Below the pieces are notes generated by a model that was not told where the DNA came from, ran no database searches, and saw only the letters and a program-made list of their open reading frames with translations. Shown piece by piece: positions 1 to 15,000 of a stretch of 28,405 nt of DNA (the stretch's first letter is position 1; each line of letters opens with the position of its first letter). A program made the translations under genes and the position numbers. Origin of the DNA: a virus; IMG/VR virus record IMGVR_UViG_3300013130_000031, positions 1-28,405 of that record. One strand, 5' to 3'.

Positions 1-3000
1 ATTTTCCTAATAACCAGTTGTCGCTTACTTCAATATCCATTGCCAATACACTTGAGTTTGGCAAGTTTGCAGGAGCAATATAGTTTGTACCATTAAATGC
101 TATTGCTTCTACATTGACTCCGGTCGGATAAAATTCTTGATCTTGTAGTATTGTATCTACTGTAAATTGATCAGCAGGATCAAATGCATTACCTTGATAG
201 ACTGTATTTGGATAAGTCAATCCTGCAAATAATTGTGGTAAGTCAACACCAGGCATATTAATATCTGGTTGATAATAAACTATTACACGATCCAGTGCAT
301 TTAATCTACGATCTCCTGAATTCAACTCTTCCCATTTACCTATATTAAATTCATTATCATTATTTGAAATGATGCAAACATAAGCTTTATTGTTATATTT
401 GACGATGCTTGGAGTAAAGTAGAATGGTTCTGGTAAAAACATGAAACTACCCGGAGAACTCATTATCATAGATCCACTAGCATCAGTACTAAAATCAATC
501 ACTGTTCCACCTGGATTGTCAGTTAATCTTACAGTTGTTGAAGTAGGTTTATCATAGATATAATATGTTTGTCCTAATATAATTGTTGTGGTGAACATAG
601 TACCTGTAAAGATAACTGGATCATTGATATTAAAGTTAGTTGAATCGGTGACTGTAACTCTATCAGTATCCGCTGTTACCGCTGTTGCTGTTGTAGTATT
701 AAATCCTACAAAACTTAAGTCATCTGCTGAGACCGGAACTGTCATTCTAGGATCAGAATAAACATCAAACGTATTAGTACCTGTAACTTTTAGATAATAA
801 CTTTCAACTATATCATTAGGATTACCTTGACATATTACACTGGTTATCGTACCATCTGATTCTAAAGGCAATGACCAATCAAATATACCTGGTATCTCTG
901 CCTCTATTTGATTTACAGTTAAAGTTAAATCATTTTCCGGACTAGTTCCTCCCAGTTCTATACCAGATATAGTGATAGTATTGTTAATTGTAAATCCTTT
1001 ACCCCCATTATTGATTATTGCAGTATATCCTCCTAAGCGATATCCGATATCAAATCCAGGGTCAACTTCAATTTTTTGTGTTAGACTTACAGGTCCTTCT
1101 GCATCAACCATTGTTTTTGTTGAGAAAATCACATTACTTTCTGACACTGTTATATACGGTGAACCTGTAATTATCATAGTTCCTGCTGTGTCAAATAACT
1201 GTACAACATTTCCTACTAAAGTTTCTTTAATTTTGAAAGTAGTATCACTTGTTATACTATGAACATAATAAGTTCTACCCAATTGTAAACCACCTAATGG
1301 AGTGCCGGATAATACTATGGGCATGTCAACAATTAAATTAATTGTAGTAGTTTCTGGAGTAACGGTAATTTCATCAGTAGTACTTGAAGTTTCTGTCGCT
1401 TCTACGGTGACATTACCAAAAGTATTAATATAGTAAGTTTGGTTAGCAGCCAAAGTTCCTATTGTTGATTCAACTATTATAGGCATACCTCTATAGATTC
1501 TATCAAGACCTAAAGAGTTTGACTCAAATATAATAAAATTAGCCTGATCTTCTGGTGTTGCCGGAGAGACGATAGGAGCGACTGTTTTCAATACTGATCC
1601 TTGAACTAAATTACCGTATGTAAGATTTGGGGCTGTGATATTTTCATAATCTTGACTAGAACTATAGAATATAAATTGCTGCCCGTTTACTTGTCCAGGA
1701 CTTGCTGGCAGCTGTACATTCATTGTCATATTTCCGGTTGCATTAGTTAATACCACATTATTTTCTTGACTTACTAGAAAACAGTATGTATTGCTACTTT
1801 GAGCAACGGGAAATACAGAAAATTCCGGACCATCAACTGTCTCGCTTATAGTAATTGTATTAATGCCTATTGATTTTACATAATAGAAATTACCTGCTAT
1901 TATTCCAGGATAGACTATAGGATTTGAAGGATCATCTCCGAATACATTTACTGACTGTCCTTCTATAACCATATTACTGAATACTATTTGATCTCCTACA
2001 TTTATGCCATTGGTAGTTTGTACGACGATCTGATTTGCACCTACAATGTATATAACCTTAATTCTTACAAATTCATCAACAGCAGAAATTGTAAATCTTT
2101 GATCGTCAATAACAGATGTAACAAAATAAATTATATTTTGTTCAATATTACCAAACACATTTCCGACAAATTCTATTGGTATACCAGTATACAATCCTTG
2201 AGTACCACCTTGACCGATAGGAGTTAATGGAACAGTTATTACATTATTAGTATTGCTAGTTGATGTGACAGTGCGTATGCCTGGATAATAAGTGCTGACT
2301 TCTGCGGTTTCAATTATTTGTCCAGTAAAGCATTTCAATCCTAAACCACTAATAGTAAGTGTATTGAGATTTACAATGGGTCCGGTTAAACTTGATTTAA
2401 TCTTGAAATCAGTTTCATTGAGTATTTCTGCTACGTAGTAAGTAACATCATTTGATATACCACTTGTGCTGTTATCTCCTGTAAAATATACAGGCATGTC
2501 AACTGTAAATCCTATCGTAGATCCGCTAGCATTTTCTGTTGTTGTGTTTAGTTTTAATCTAACTATATTAGTAGCAGTAAATGTTTTTTCTACCTGACGT
2601 TCAAACTCTGACCAAACTAATTCAGTATTATTTGCGATCCCAGAAATCGGTAATACTAAACCTTGATTGCTTGCAAGCATCTCAGCGACATTAGGTAAAG
2701 TGCTTTCAAGTGTAATGCTTGAACTTGCTATATTTGTAGTATTATTATATGATCCTGCAAAGAATGAGCCGTAAAAACTATTAGCCTCCCAATCAACAAT
2801 CTTTGAATTATAGGAAGTACGGTCATATCTTAGAGTGATATTATTTTCTCTTACAGGATAACTTGAACTAATAGCACTGGCTTTTGCACCTAATTTAAAT
2901 GTGTGAGTCCCTGTTCCTTTGCTATAAATTTCTACTCTTGTATTTTCTGCTCCGTTTATAGCATCAGCATACGTAGTGTACAATGCCATGATGGTTGTAG

Positions 3001-6000
3001 GGACATTATCTAGCACACGCGCATAATAATATTGATTATTTTCTAAACCACCTACTTGCTCACCGTCCCCCTTAACATATCTGATAAGATCGCCTGTTAG
3101 TAGTTCAGGTGCATATAACTCAATAGTATTAATTGGATCGATAGCGATGTTGTTACTATCAACTGTAAAATCATATGCCGAGTCAATTATAATAGTAGGT
3201 AATGTCGCATAACCTGATCCTGGATTTATTACGTTGACACCTATCACTTTGTCAACTCGCATCACTGCTTCAAGTACTGCCTCTTCTCTAGGTTCAGGAA
3301 AAATAGTAGTATCAATTATTGCTGTTACTTTAGGAGGATTATCATACCCTTTACCTGTATCTAATACTACTATAGCAGGCAAATCAATAAAGATATTTTC
3401 GCCGGGTATATGATAAGTTACGTCTGTACCATTAACTCCGCGTATTAATCCAGATAAACTATTAGTATCTCTATTAACTTGAGTGTATTGGATTAATTCA
3501 TAAGTATTAGGATCTCCTACACTTGCTATTTTGATTGTGCCAGTTACTGGAAATCCTGACACATTATCTACTATAATAAAATCACTGTTTAATATAATAT
3601 AAGAGCGTAATACCGAAATTTTATAATCGTTTTGTCCTATTAAACTTATACCGTAATTATTTTTCCATTCGGTATAGTTTTGAGTTGTCCAAATAGCATT
3701 GTTAGATAAGAACTCGCTATCTGAACTTGGGTTTGTGTATACAAGTTCCGGACTAATAAACGTTTGATTTTCAAAACTATATTCAGCAGGTAAATCAAAG
3801 TCAGTGATATTGCCTTGATACCAATCTGTTCCTGTATAACTTAATAAAAATTCTTTAATTACAACGTGATATGGTTTTGCTTCATTTAAGTAACCAGATA
3901 AGAATTCTTGATTATCATTTTGGAAAGTTTGTATTGGCTTTAATTCTCTAATTTTATGTGAAACATCAATTAAAGAAGTTTTATTCAACCAAGGTAGATA
4001 ATTTTGATTTTCATAAGATTCGGCTTGAATATAATTAAACAATAATATTAGTGATCTATTGCGGAAAATCAACAACTCATTAGTATAAATCTGTTCGTTC
4101 AATGCTCGTATTATCCAACGTGTTTCTTCGCTAGGATAAGTATCGTAAGGAGTTGCACCGTAAAAATCAGCGCCAAATCCTATATTATTAGCACTATAAT
4201 CCCATAATTCTGTTTTAAATCTTATAGTACCGTTTTGTAGACCTATACGTTCCCATACTCCGTCAGCATTTAAAATATAAGTTTCGCTATTACCCTGTCC
4301 ATTTTCTAATACACTTACGATACTACCTGTTGCGACATTTAATGCAAGCAAATCATTGTATGCTGGTACCTGCATAATAGATTTTGTATTATCGTTGTAG
4401 CCGGGAACCCACCAATTTACTAACTCCCAATATAATTTTGTATCGTAAAACTCTCCTGACTTATAAATGAAAGGAGTTCTAGGACGAATTTCAACGATAG
4501 GGAATTGTTTTAGTACTGTATTTGCATACTCAAGATAGTTTTGTAATGCTTTTAATCTATTATAAAAGAAACTTTGTCTTGGGCGCGCTAATATACCACT
4601 TTGTACAGTCTTTGGTAAAAATGGGTCGGGTACTATAGCCCCTACCTCATCAGTACCACCTAAACTATCAATCAGTCTATCGTAAAGTGATCTAGGTGCT
4701 AAAGTAGCATCTACTAGATTAGGTACACCTGGCAAGAAATCATTAGCAAAATTTTCTCTAATTAATTGATATTCTTCATGTTGTACAGAATTATTTGCAG
4801 ACGAATAACCAATGTGCAATACGCTGTTATTAGTGTTAATAAATTGTTGACAATTATATAAACCAAATACGTTCGGCAACAATGGTGCAAAATAACTGAT
4901 ACCTGATCCTTGCGGGTTACCTATGTAGTTCGCAATGTTAATATCTGCTAAATTTTTATTTCTAAATTTAATACCTGAATTTCTTACCCAAAAGTAATAA
5001 ACAGGTTGAATAGTATTTGATGAATTTAAAACTGTTTGAACCGAGAATAAGTTTATATTTCTAGGTGCGCCCGGACCGTCGTATTCTGAAGGTGGGGTAG
5101 TGCTTGCCACCCAAGAGTAAACTGCAACGTCACTACCTGGGAATAATGTTCCCCAATACTTTGCATTATATGCATTATCATTTTGATGATAGTTTATAAA
5201 TCTTACATTTGATGTATCAAACCAAATGGTGCCTAACTGTGCTGAACCCCATACAAATCCGCTCTGTGTATTACTGTCATTGTTATATGAGGCAGGATCA
5301 ACGTTTGATATTACATCAATATTTTGACGTACTGCTCCTAATAGTTTACCTTGCAATGGATCAAAGTAATCTAAATTAGTTAAAGTTTGATTTAATTCTG
5401 CGCTGAATATCTGTGCGTTGTCAATCTTATTGATATCAACAATTTCACTTGATTGTCTATATACGCTCCAATTTGGTAATCCAGTTTCATTTAGATATAC
5501 CACGACTTGCCCATCAATATCATCAGGACGATAGTTTGGTGTACCTATAATTACTTTGTTATTTGTAAAGTCTAGTGCTGTACCATAGCGAGGTTGTGAC
5601 CCATAGACTTGACTGGTATCGTTTGTGCTTTGAGCATATGTATATGCGCCGATATTGTTCAGTGATTCTCTATAGTTTGAAAGATAATCGTACACATAGA
5701 CTGCACCTGCATTAGGGTAAGTGTCAATAAATTGTGTAGCATTATTATCAAAAATTGTGTCGTTAGTAAAATCTAAATCATCTATAAAATCAAAAGTAGT
5801 TTGAGCATAGCGGGTACCGACCGGGGCACTAATTGCTACACTATTGAATTCATTAAATTTAACTACAGTGCCGAACTGAGTCGGGCCTGTTAAGTGTGGA
5901 CATTGCAATACTTGAGTTTGAGTTAATACATCAATACCTAATTCTATAAATGTATCAGGATCAGTAGAAGTCAATACTAATGCCTGATTTAAAACTGCTA

Positions 6001-9000
6001 ACTGAGGATTAGTTAATTGAATGTTTAGTTTGCCATTTATTGATGTTGCTGTTATATTTGTTATCCCAGCAGTATTGATAGCCAATGCCGCTAATTCTGC
6101 ATCACTACCGGCTGTAATAGTGACTTCATATCCATTTATTAATAATTTACGATTTGCTGTAACATCTGTGTCGTTTACCCCAGTAACATCTCCGAATCTT
6201 GCTCCGGCATTCGTATAACGATAGACTGCTCCTTCTTCATTTTCTGAATTTAATGCGAAAGGTGCGCCTACTAAAATTTCTGTGCCAAACTTATTATTAT
6301 TAATACTTGTACCGAATCCAACTCCTATTCTAGGAGTAGTTTCAGTTGTAAGTATCTGATTAAGTGTAAATTTATTACCGCTTACTTTTATTATATCACC
6401 TACAATAAAATCACCGGAATAAATTAAACTTGAACCGCTTATAGAATAATCAGACTCATCTACTAGTACACCATTCAAGTATACATTAACAGTCTTAGCA
6501 GGATCAGGAGTCCATGCTAAATTAAATGTGATTGCAGCGCCTGTTGATTCTGTTTGAGTCTCAAAATTTTGTATTGATCTTGAATAATAATAAGCCTTAC
6601 CCCAATTTTCAATTTGGGCATCAAAATCTTCATTAGGTGCACCTATAGTAACTATATCACCATAGAAGTTTGTAGATATTGAAGTGCCGAACTTATCAAA
6701 AACAGTTGACGGTCCTTCTATTGTAGTAATTAATTCATATTCACGTTTAATTACTGTACCAGTTCCAGTAACTGGTGTTGAGTTTGCTTTGAATATGATA
6801 CCTACTTTATTCTCTGCTGCTCCGGCATCAGCAAAGTCTGTCGTACCTGTTGTTAAGATTTCATAGTAAGTATCAGGTACCAATGAACCGGCTGAATATA
6901 TACCTGAGATTCTTCTATAGACATGGACATTGTTTCTTGCGATAGGATCACCGTTGTCATAGTCACTGACAAATAACCAGTTACTATCACCTGACATCGC
7001 CATGCTAGAACCAAAATTAGTGCATCCAACTGGCGCTGTAATTTCTTGTAAAGGATTAATATCGTCTGAAGTATACGTGTCGTTTACATAATATAAGAAT
7101 ACTTTTGGCGTTCCTGTCGGCTGAGAAATTGCAAATAAATTTCCGCCCTTGACAATAGATGTCCCGAAAGATGTGCTTTTTTCTATTATCTGATCAGGGT
7201 CATAGATTCCGGAAATTGGATCAAATTGATATCTAAACACGCGACCCATACCTGCATCGCTGAACAAAAAATCACCTTGAGTGGTATAAGATACGGCACT
7301 ACCAAATGTACTTGTATCATTCTTTTCTTCTTCAGGTAACGAATCTTTAGTGAATTCAACATCAAATTTATAATTTATACCTTTGCGATATACTGCCCAT
7401 CCACCATCGTTATTAGTATCTACCCAAACTTGATTACTTACAAATTCATTGTTTAGTAATAACAAATCTTGTATATCGCCAGGTTGTGACACTCTTTGGG
7501 AGACAAATTGATAGGCGATACCTTCACCTGTGATGTTCAGTGTGCTATTAGACAAATCGAGAGGTATAATAACTTGATATGGATTTATAACTTGTAATAC
7601 TGTAAAGTATCCATTGATTTGATCATCAAAATTAATAATAGCAAAGATGTCATTAATCTTTAAAGTTTGCAGTTGTTTAAAGAATATGGTAGTAGTGCCA
7701 TTTAGATTCGCTCTAGCCTGTATTACTTGACCTAATACGTTGGTGGTCAACACATTCCAATTTGCCAGATAATTTGCTACATAGGCATAATCACCTACAT
7801 AAAATCTGTTCAACGGTACTACTAAACCTGATTCATTTACTGCTGCAGGAAATCCACTAAAATAATAAGATGACATTTTAACGTCATTGAAGTTTACATA
7901 TCCAGCATCAGGGAAAACAGTGTTGGGTGTGTCGGGACTAATTGTTGGTAATATGTTGGGATCATTTATCGGTTTGCCATAGTTAAACAGACTATATATA
8001 GGTACGATTTCTTGTACGTTTTCTACTGGATTGCCGTTTGTCAAACCTATGATACTTGGGTTGTTTGTAAGTTTACTTTGGTTGAGTTTAAATTCAACGA
8101 AATTACTTTGTAATACGCCGCCATATACGCCGTTTAAAATAGCCCAGTTTTCATGAATATTATAGTCTATGCCACCTTGGAGTAATGTTGAACCTTTGAA
8201 TACATCAAGTATAGCGCGAGTACCTTTTTCTTTAATTAAATTTTTATATACATTGACTTGAGTAATATCAGTTAAATCAGCACTTACCATATATGGTCGT
8301 GAGCGGTAACCTATTAAACTAAATGATAATTGATCCGCATCTTTTTCTAGATTTGCTTCATTTACGTTATAATATAAAGAACTCTCATAACTTCTTGTGC
8401 TGCTGTTAGGAAGTAGGCCTTTTTGTACGTCATCATAATCTGTTTCTTTCCAATCTGTTTCAATAAACGTTTTTGAAGGCTGTACTATTTTTAAGGCTGT
8501 CCAGTATTTGTTTTTAAAACTTACAATCTCACCTTTCGTATACTTGACTGCCGGAATCCATTCTTGAATATTATCTTGATTATAGATAAAGCCACTAGCA
8601 GTCATAGTGCCGTTCCATTCAGCACTCTTGGTACCCTGTAAATAAATTCTATTTTGTTTTAACCCTGTAATCAGATTATAGATAACATCATTGAAAATTG
8701 TTTTATTATCAAATACTATACCATGTTCAAGATTGCTTAAATTGAATTGCCCATAAGAAATAGTGTCGCCGTCTTTTAATGCAGTGACATTAAATGATGT
8801 ACCTTCTCTTACAATACTTAAATCTCTGTTTTCAATAGGATATAAGTTTTGATTTAATATAAAGTTATTGTTGTGAATAAACAATGGCTGAACGATTAAG
8901 TTTTCAGCGTTGATTGATAATGTATTTGCTGCAGGATTTAATGTGATTACACTACTATCAACAAATCCTATTTGAGCCCAATACAAAAATTCTCCTATCA

Positions 9001-12000
9001 TTTGATTCCAGTCAAGTTGTACCCCTGACTCAATCAAATCATATGAACATCCTTGAGATATTAAATAACTGCCGTAACTTGCGAGGAACTGCGCTAAATC
9101 TTGCGGTTTTCTAAATACACTTCCGTATTCAACAATTTCTACTGTGTCCGTATAATCTTTGGCTACCTTAACACTTAAATCTTGTATAATAATATTATTG
9201 ACATTGCCATTATTAACAGGTTTTAATGTTGAGAAATAATTTACATTTTGACTAAATCCATCTACACGATATCCATTTGGAACTTTTTCAATACTAACAC
9301 CGCTGTATATAATTCTAGTGTAGGGTTGATTTTCATATAACAATACACTAAAATTTTCATCAGGAATTAGTAATGAAGAGTTATTAGTGTTGGGGGTTCC
9401 TTTCTCAACAAAGAATTTAAGTAAAGTTTTATCACTAAATCCGGCTAGTCTATATACCAATCTGACATCAATATTTTTAAACAAATTGATTATATTAGTA
9501 GTCGCGTCTACACCCAATTGTTTTTCATAATCAACGATCCAGTTGATATAACTCGTTTTTGCTGTGCCATTACCGTAAATTTGTATTTCATTAGGTATTA
9601 AATGACTGCGATCATTTACAAGATATTGATTAAATTCCTCATTATACTTGTAATTGTCTAAATCAACGGCTAAATTAAAGAAGTTAGCAGGTTTTAATAA
9701 AGCCTCTAATCTCATTAAATCAAAAGGCCATGTGGAACTACGACGATAACTAAATTCAACTGGTCCAACATCGCCCACTATCCACTGATCCTTAAACAGG
9801 CTAGGATCATATGTTCCTACTATAGAGTTTAATGGGCTCTTTTGACTACCACTATCATTGACAGGTAAAATCAATAAAAAGTTTTCAAACTCTGTATCCC
9901 ACTCAGTGGTGTTTCTTGTATAAGTTGATTTTTTATATAGAGGTAAAACTTTAGGATCGCCATCATTATAATCAATACCGTCAAAAACATCTGCCCATAA
10001 TATCAAGTTATCAATAGTATATGGACCGTCACCGTATCTATCATCCCACCAATTTGGTTTATTTGCGTAACCAATCATTTCCCATGGGGTAGTAGCAGGA
10101 GTAGAAGTATTAAAGTAGTAAAGATATATTCCTCTCCAACTACCTTGAAGTAGTAAATCTCCTGTTACCTTTGCGCCTGAGTCCCTATAGTTATAAGTAT
10201 AGGAATTGCCTTCCATTGTAATATGGTCTTTATAATCAAGTTTATTATAACCTACCCAATCTAGAAATGCAGGGGTATATGTTGTCAACCAGTTATTATA
10301 ATATTCTGTAGAATCTTTATAATAGTTTGGAATAATCTCAGCAGGATTAATCGGGATAGGTGAACTTAATTTTATATTATTATAAACACGTTTTTCAAAT
10401 TCTAATAATACCTGATCTCTATAATCAGTTAAACCATATATTTCGCTATAATTACCATATAGTTTTGTATAAGAACTGTCATGACCAACGATAAAATAAG
10501 TTGGATTAATATAAGTTGTATCGTAAACTACTTTAGGTACTGTTACTGGATATAGACCTAACTTGCTTGGTGTATTGGGTACGTATGAACCATATGTTTG
10601 ATTATATTCATTAATAACAACTTGATCCCCAATAACTAAATCTTTTGTGATCGTGAGTGACGGACTATCTTTGCTTACTGTATAATCTATATCTTTGTAT
10701 AATAACTCAGTGACAATCGTGCCTTGTACTTTTCTCTTTAAATAAACTAAAACCCCGCTGTAGTTTGCAGTTTCATAATTATAAACTTTACTCAAACCAA
10801 ACGTGGTCGTACCTATGTCGTTAAAGAAATTATAAGTGTTTGAGATATACGGCGCTTTGTTTGGTATCATATCTGACCAAAAGAATGGCATCTCTTGGTT
10901 CTTTACGCTTGATATAATATCAAGCGTATAATCTAATAACGCACCTGCGTCATAACGCTGTTGCCAATCAATATTGTTGGCTGTGTCAACTAATAAAGAT
11001 TTAAATTTAACATATTCTCTGCTGTTAAACAGTAACGCATCAAATAGATTATGCTTTTTCTGCCTTAGGAATGCACCCGGTATAACTAAACTTGCACTAT
11101 TTTGAATAATACGATTGCCGTACGGTACAAGATTACCTAAATCGCGTGTATTGTTTGCTCCAAATACTTCACCCGTTGTGTTAGGATTATTATAGAAAAT
11201 ACTTTGATATTGACCACGTATATCACCAACATCTACTACTGTAATATCTGTGTTGAAAGGATTATTACTTAGGTTAATAGGTATAGTATAGAACGCTTGG
11301 TCGCTAATTTGATCGCTTAAAATTAAGACTTGGATTACCGTTTTTTGTAATGCTGGAATATTTACAGTAATCTTTGTATCTTTAGCAGTATTTTCAACTG
11401 TATAATTTGTTACCAAAATATTGTTATTGAACACTTGGATAGATGGCCATATAGTATCTTCAACGCTTAATTGAGGTACATCACATGTTACTGTTAAATC
11501 TATAGTAGTAGCATCTAATGATGATAAAACAACGTTAGGTGGAGTATATGGAAACTCAAATACCTGATATTGTGTACTAGGTGCTACAGCAGTCTGCCAA
11601 CCTAACAATCTCTCAAAAGTTAATCTACCTGTGGTATTATATACATATCCAGTATTAACTTTTTCTGTTTCTGTAATATTCTGTTCTAATCCAGTTACAT
11701 AATTGAATTCATCAGTGTTTAGTGATACTTCAAAAGAAATATCTCCGGTATTTCTTATGCTACTGAATGATATTGGAAACCCTAGTACAGTATCATTGAC
11801 ACCGCCAGGATTTACTCTATAATTGAATAGTTCGCAACCTTGGAATGTTGATGATTTATAAATTGAAGTATCGCCAAAACTTATACCGTTCTTATCAAAT
11901 ACATCAAATTTTGGAGGCTGATTGATTTTAGTTTTTTGTTGTGCAACGTGGAAGAATATTCCTAATTCATCTTCGTCATAATACCAACTTATACCCTCAT

Positions 12001-15000
12001 TATTTTGACCGCGCAATACAACAAACTGATCATTAGTTTGAATCAAACCATCTAATGCTTCAGTAAAAGTTAGTACTGGATATACTCCTGCTAATGTAGA
12101 GAAGTTGGCAACAAATATTTTATTAGCAACATCAGGATTTGTATCGGCAGAGAAAACAACTCTTGCTCCAGAAAATAATAACAAATCAGTATTATTTTTT
12201 ATGCTTGCACAAAAACTTGCACCGTTGTTTGGTATAACACCAAACGGATTATAAGTCCATGCATTGACAATAGCAGGAGTAGGCCAATTTACAATCATAG
12301 TTGTATTGGTAGTACCTACATTTATTTCATATATTCTTGTTCCAACAGGTAAAACACTTTCTAATCCAAGTTGGTTTAGGTCATTGATATACATACCAAC
12401 ATTAAGTGTACCTACAATATCGCTGTTAGGTATTGTTATAGTTGTATTTGTTTGTGCTAATGTAGTACCATCACCTTGAGTCGCGGTACCTGTACCTACC
12501 GCTGAATCAGTTGCCGTAAAGTTGCGGGTAAATACTGTGCCTGTACCAAAAGTTGCTGAGACGGCTGTAAAAATGTCACCTGCTTTATAGGTCACACCTG
12601 TAGTGCCGGCTGCACTATTCCAGTTTAGTTGTGTCGTAGTACCTATATTTCTAATGACATACTCAGTAGTTGGCACTAATGATGCGACATCTATAATAGA
12701 TGCACCTATATTTTCCCATAATGTGCTACCTAAATTTTGAATAGCGTACTCTAATCCTGCTATCAATTGTGAAGAATTTAATAATCCAGAAATTAGTGCA
12801 GTAAACAGTGTTTGTAATGCCGTGCCGCCACCAGAACCTACGATTTCGCCGGGATACGCACAAGTGAATATGTCGTTAACAGCATAAACTTTTTTGACTC
12901 GTCCGGTGCCTGTGCCTGGACCAGTTGCGCTGAACGTGCCACCGACCACCGGCACACCAACATATCCTATCGCGTTCCAATCCGTGCTTCCTAATACTGT
13001 AATTTCATATTCATCTGTTGATTGGATCTGAGTAGGATTAATATTATTTGTACCTGCAATGGTATTCCAATCAGTGCCGCTGCCTAAATCTGTTATGATA
13101 TATTGTTGTCCAACTACGAACTGTCCGTCTACATCAAGTGTCGCGCCTACTTGTTCCCAAATAGATATATCAGTTGTACCTAAATCTAATATTCTATATT
13201 GCTCACCTACAATAAAATCACCACAACTTACAATTGCATTTGTCTCTACAGAACCAGTATATGCTGTATATGCACTTACGTCGGGATAAAATGCTGTTTG
13301 TCCTGCTACTGTAGTAAGTGCGTCTGTGGTTCTAGTGTCAATAAAGTCTACAGAATCTTTACCGATAGTACCAGAATTAAACAATTTCAAGTTAGGATAA
13401 AATTCAAGTATTGGTCTTTTTGCTTTGTTGGAACTATTGGCAAGATTTAATATATTTGGATTACCGTTATAAATGGCAGTGTCAGTTATAACTTGACTAT
13501 GGAACCAGCGATTACTACGTGACCAAGCATTTTTATTAATGCTGTTTCTTGCTATAGTGATATAGTCAGGATTTAATGGTAAGTTTAATGCTTCATCATA
13601 ATTTTCTATATCATAGTTTGTACTATCATAGGCTATAGATGTATCTGTGGTAAAACTTTCTGGGATTTGTAATGATGTTGTAGGAATCAATTCTATCGCT
13701 GTGCCTACACCTTCAACATAATATTCTCCCTGCTTATAACTCGTTGGTATAATGTCTCCACTAAATGATACTTTTAGTCCGTTCGTGAATTTTACTCCGT
13801 TACCTGAAGTGAACGTTGTTTTTCCTAAAACTTGAGTTTCTATATTAAGAGTATTTAAATCGTTATTTTCAATTAATCTGATAACACCAACCTTATTTGG
13901 ATTAATGCTATCCTGATAATATAAAGTATCTAAAGGTGCTGATATGAATGGTATAGGTGCGATTGCGTCTGTCTTAACGAATCCAATGCCTATATATGTT
14001 GATCCATATGAAGGTGTGATCTTTTGCTCACTATAGATAATAGCATCAGATGTAAGTATTACTAAAGGGTCTGCAGGATTTGTATAATCCAATGTAATTG
14101 TAAAAAAGTTATCTGACGGGAAAGTACCACTTATGTTATCAACATTATAAAACATAACATTGATGCCATTAAGTGCGGTAACACCATCAATATTACCTAC
14201 CTGACTTAAAGGCAAACCTTGTATCTGTTCAAAACTTTTTGTAGTAACCACGAACGGGGGAATACCAACTGCTGACTCATAGTTATATTCATCCATCGCG
14301 TCCTTTGCAGGTACGTTAAATGTTATTGTTCCCGAATTTGCGCCATTGTTAATTACACCGCCCAAATCAGTTAATCTGACACTAAAATTAGGCTGTGTTA
14401 TACTAGTACCATTTACTCCCGGTGCACCTTGAATCCAAAAATCACCTTCTTGTTCAACATTAAAAGTATATGTACCGCCGCGAATTAATGTTAATGTTGG
14501 GTTATCAGCAAACCCACTAGACTCAACAGATTTTATTTCATAGACATTTTCGCCGCTGATCACAGTATATTGATTTTCAAGATAGACTGTTTCGTTTGTT
14601 ACAACGACAGGCGGAGGACCTTGCGGCAACCAATAATATTGATTGAAATTGATAATTTTATCTAAGTCAGTAAAACTATCCCAACTATAAAATTGACTCT
14701 CAAACAAATCATTATTGTTATTTGTAGAGCCATATTGTAATTTTAATGCATCTAATATACCTGGATAACTCAAAAAGTCAAATGCTTTACTCTGATTATT
14801 TTTTAGAAATACTACGCCAGGTTCTAGTTGATAATCCTTTCTAACCTTTGTAGGTTCTGTAACATAATAATCAGTAGCATTGACACCATATCCTATTGTG
14901 CTACCAACAAATCCCTGTACCTTAATTGTTACAGGGGGATTTACTAATTGATCAAGAGTAGCCGACAAAAACTGTTCATTTGTTGGCGTTTGAAAGATTT

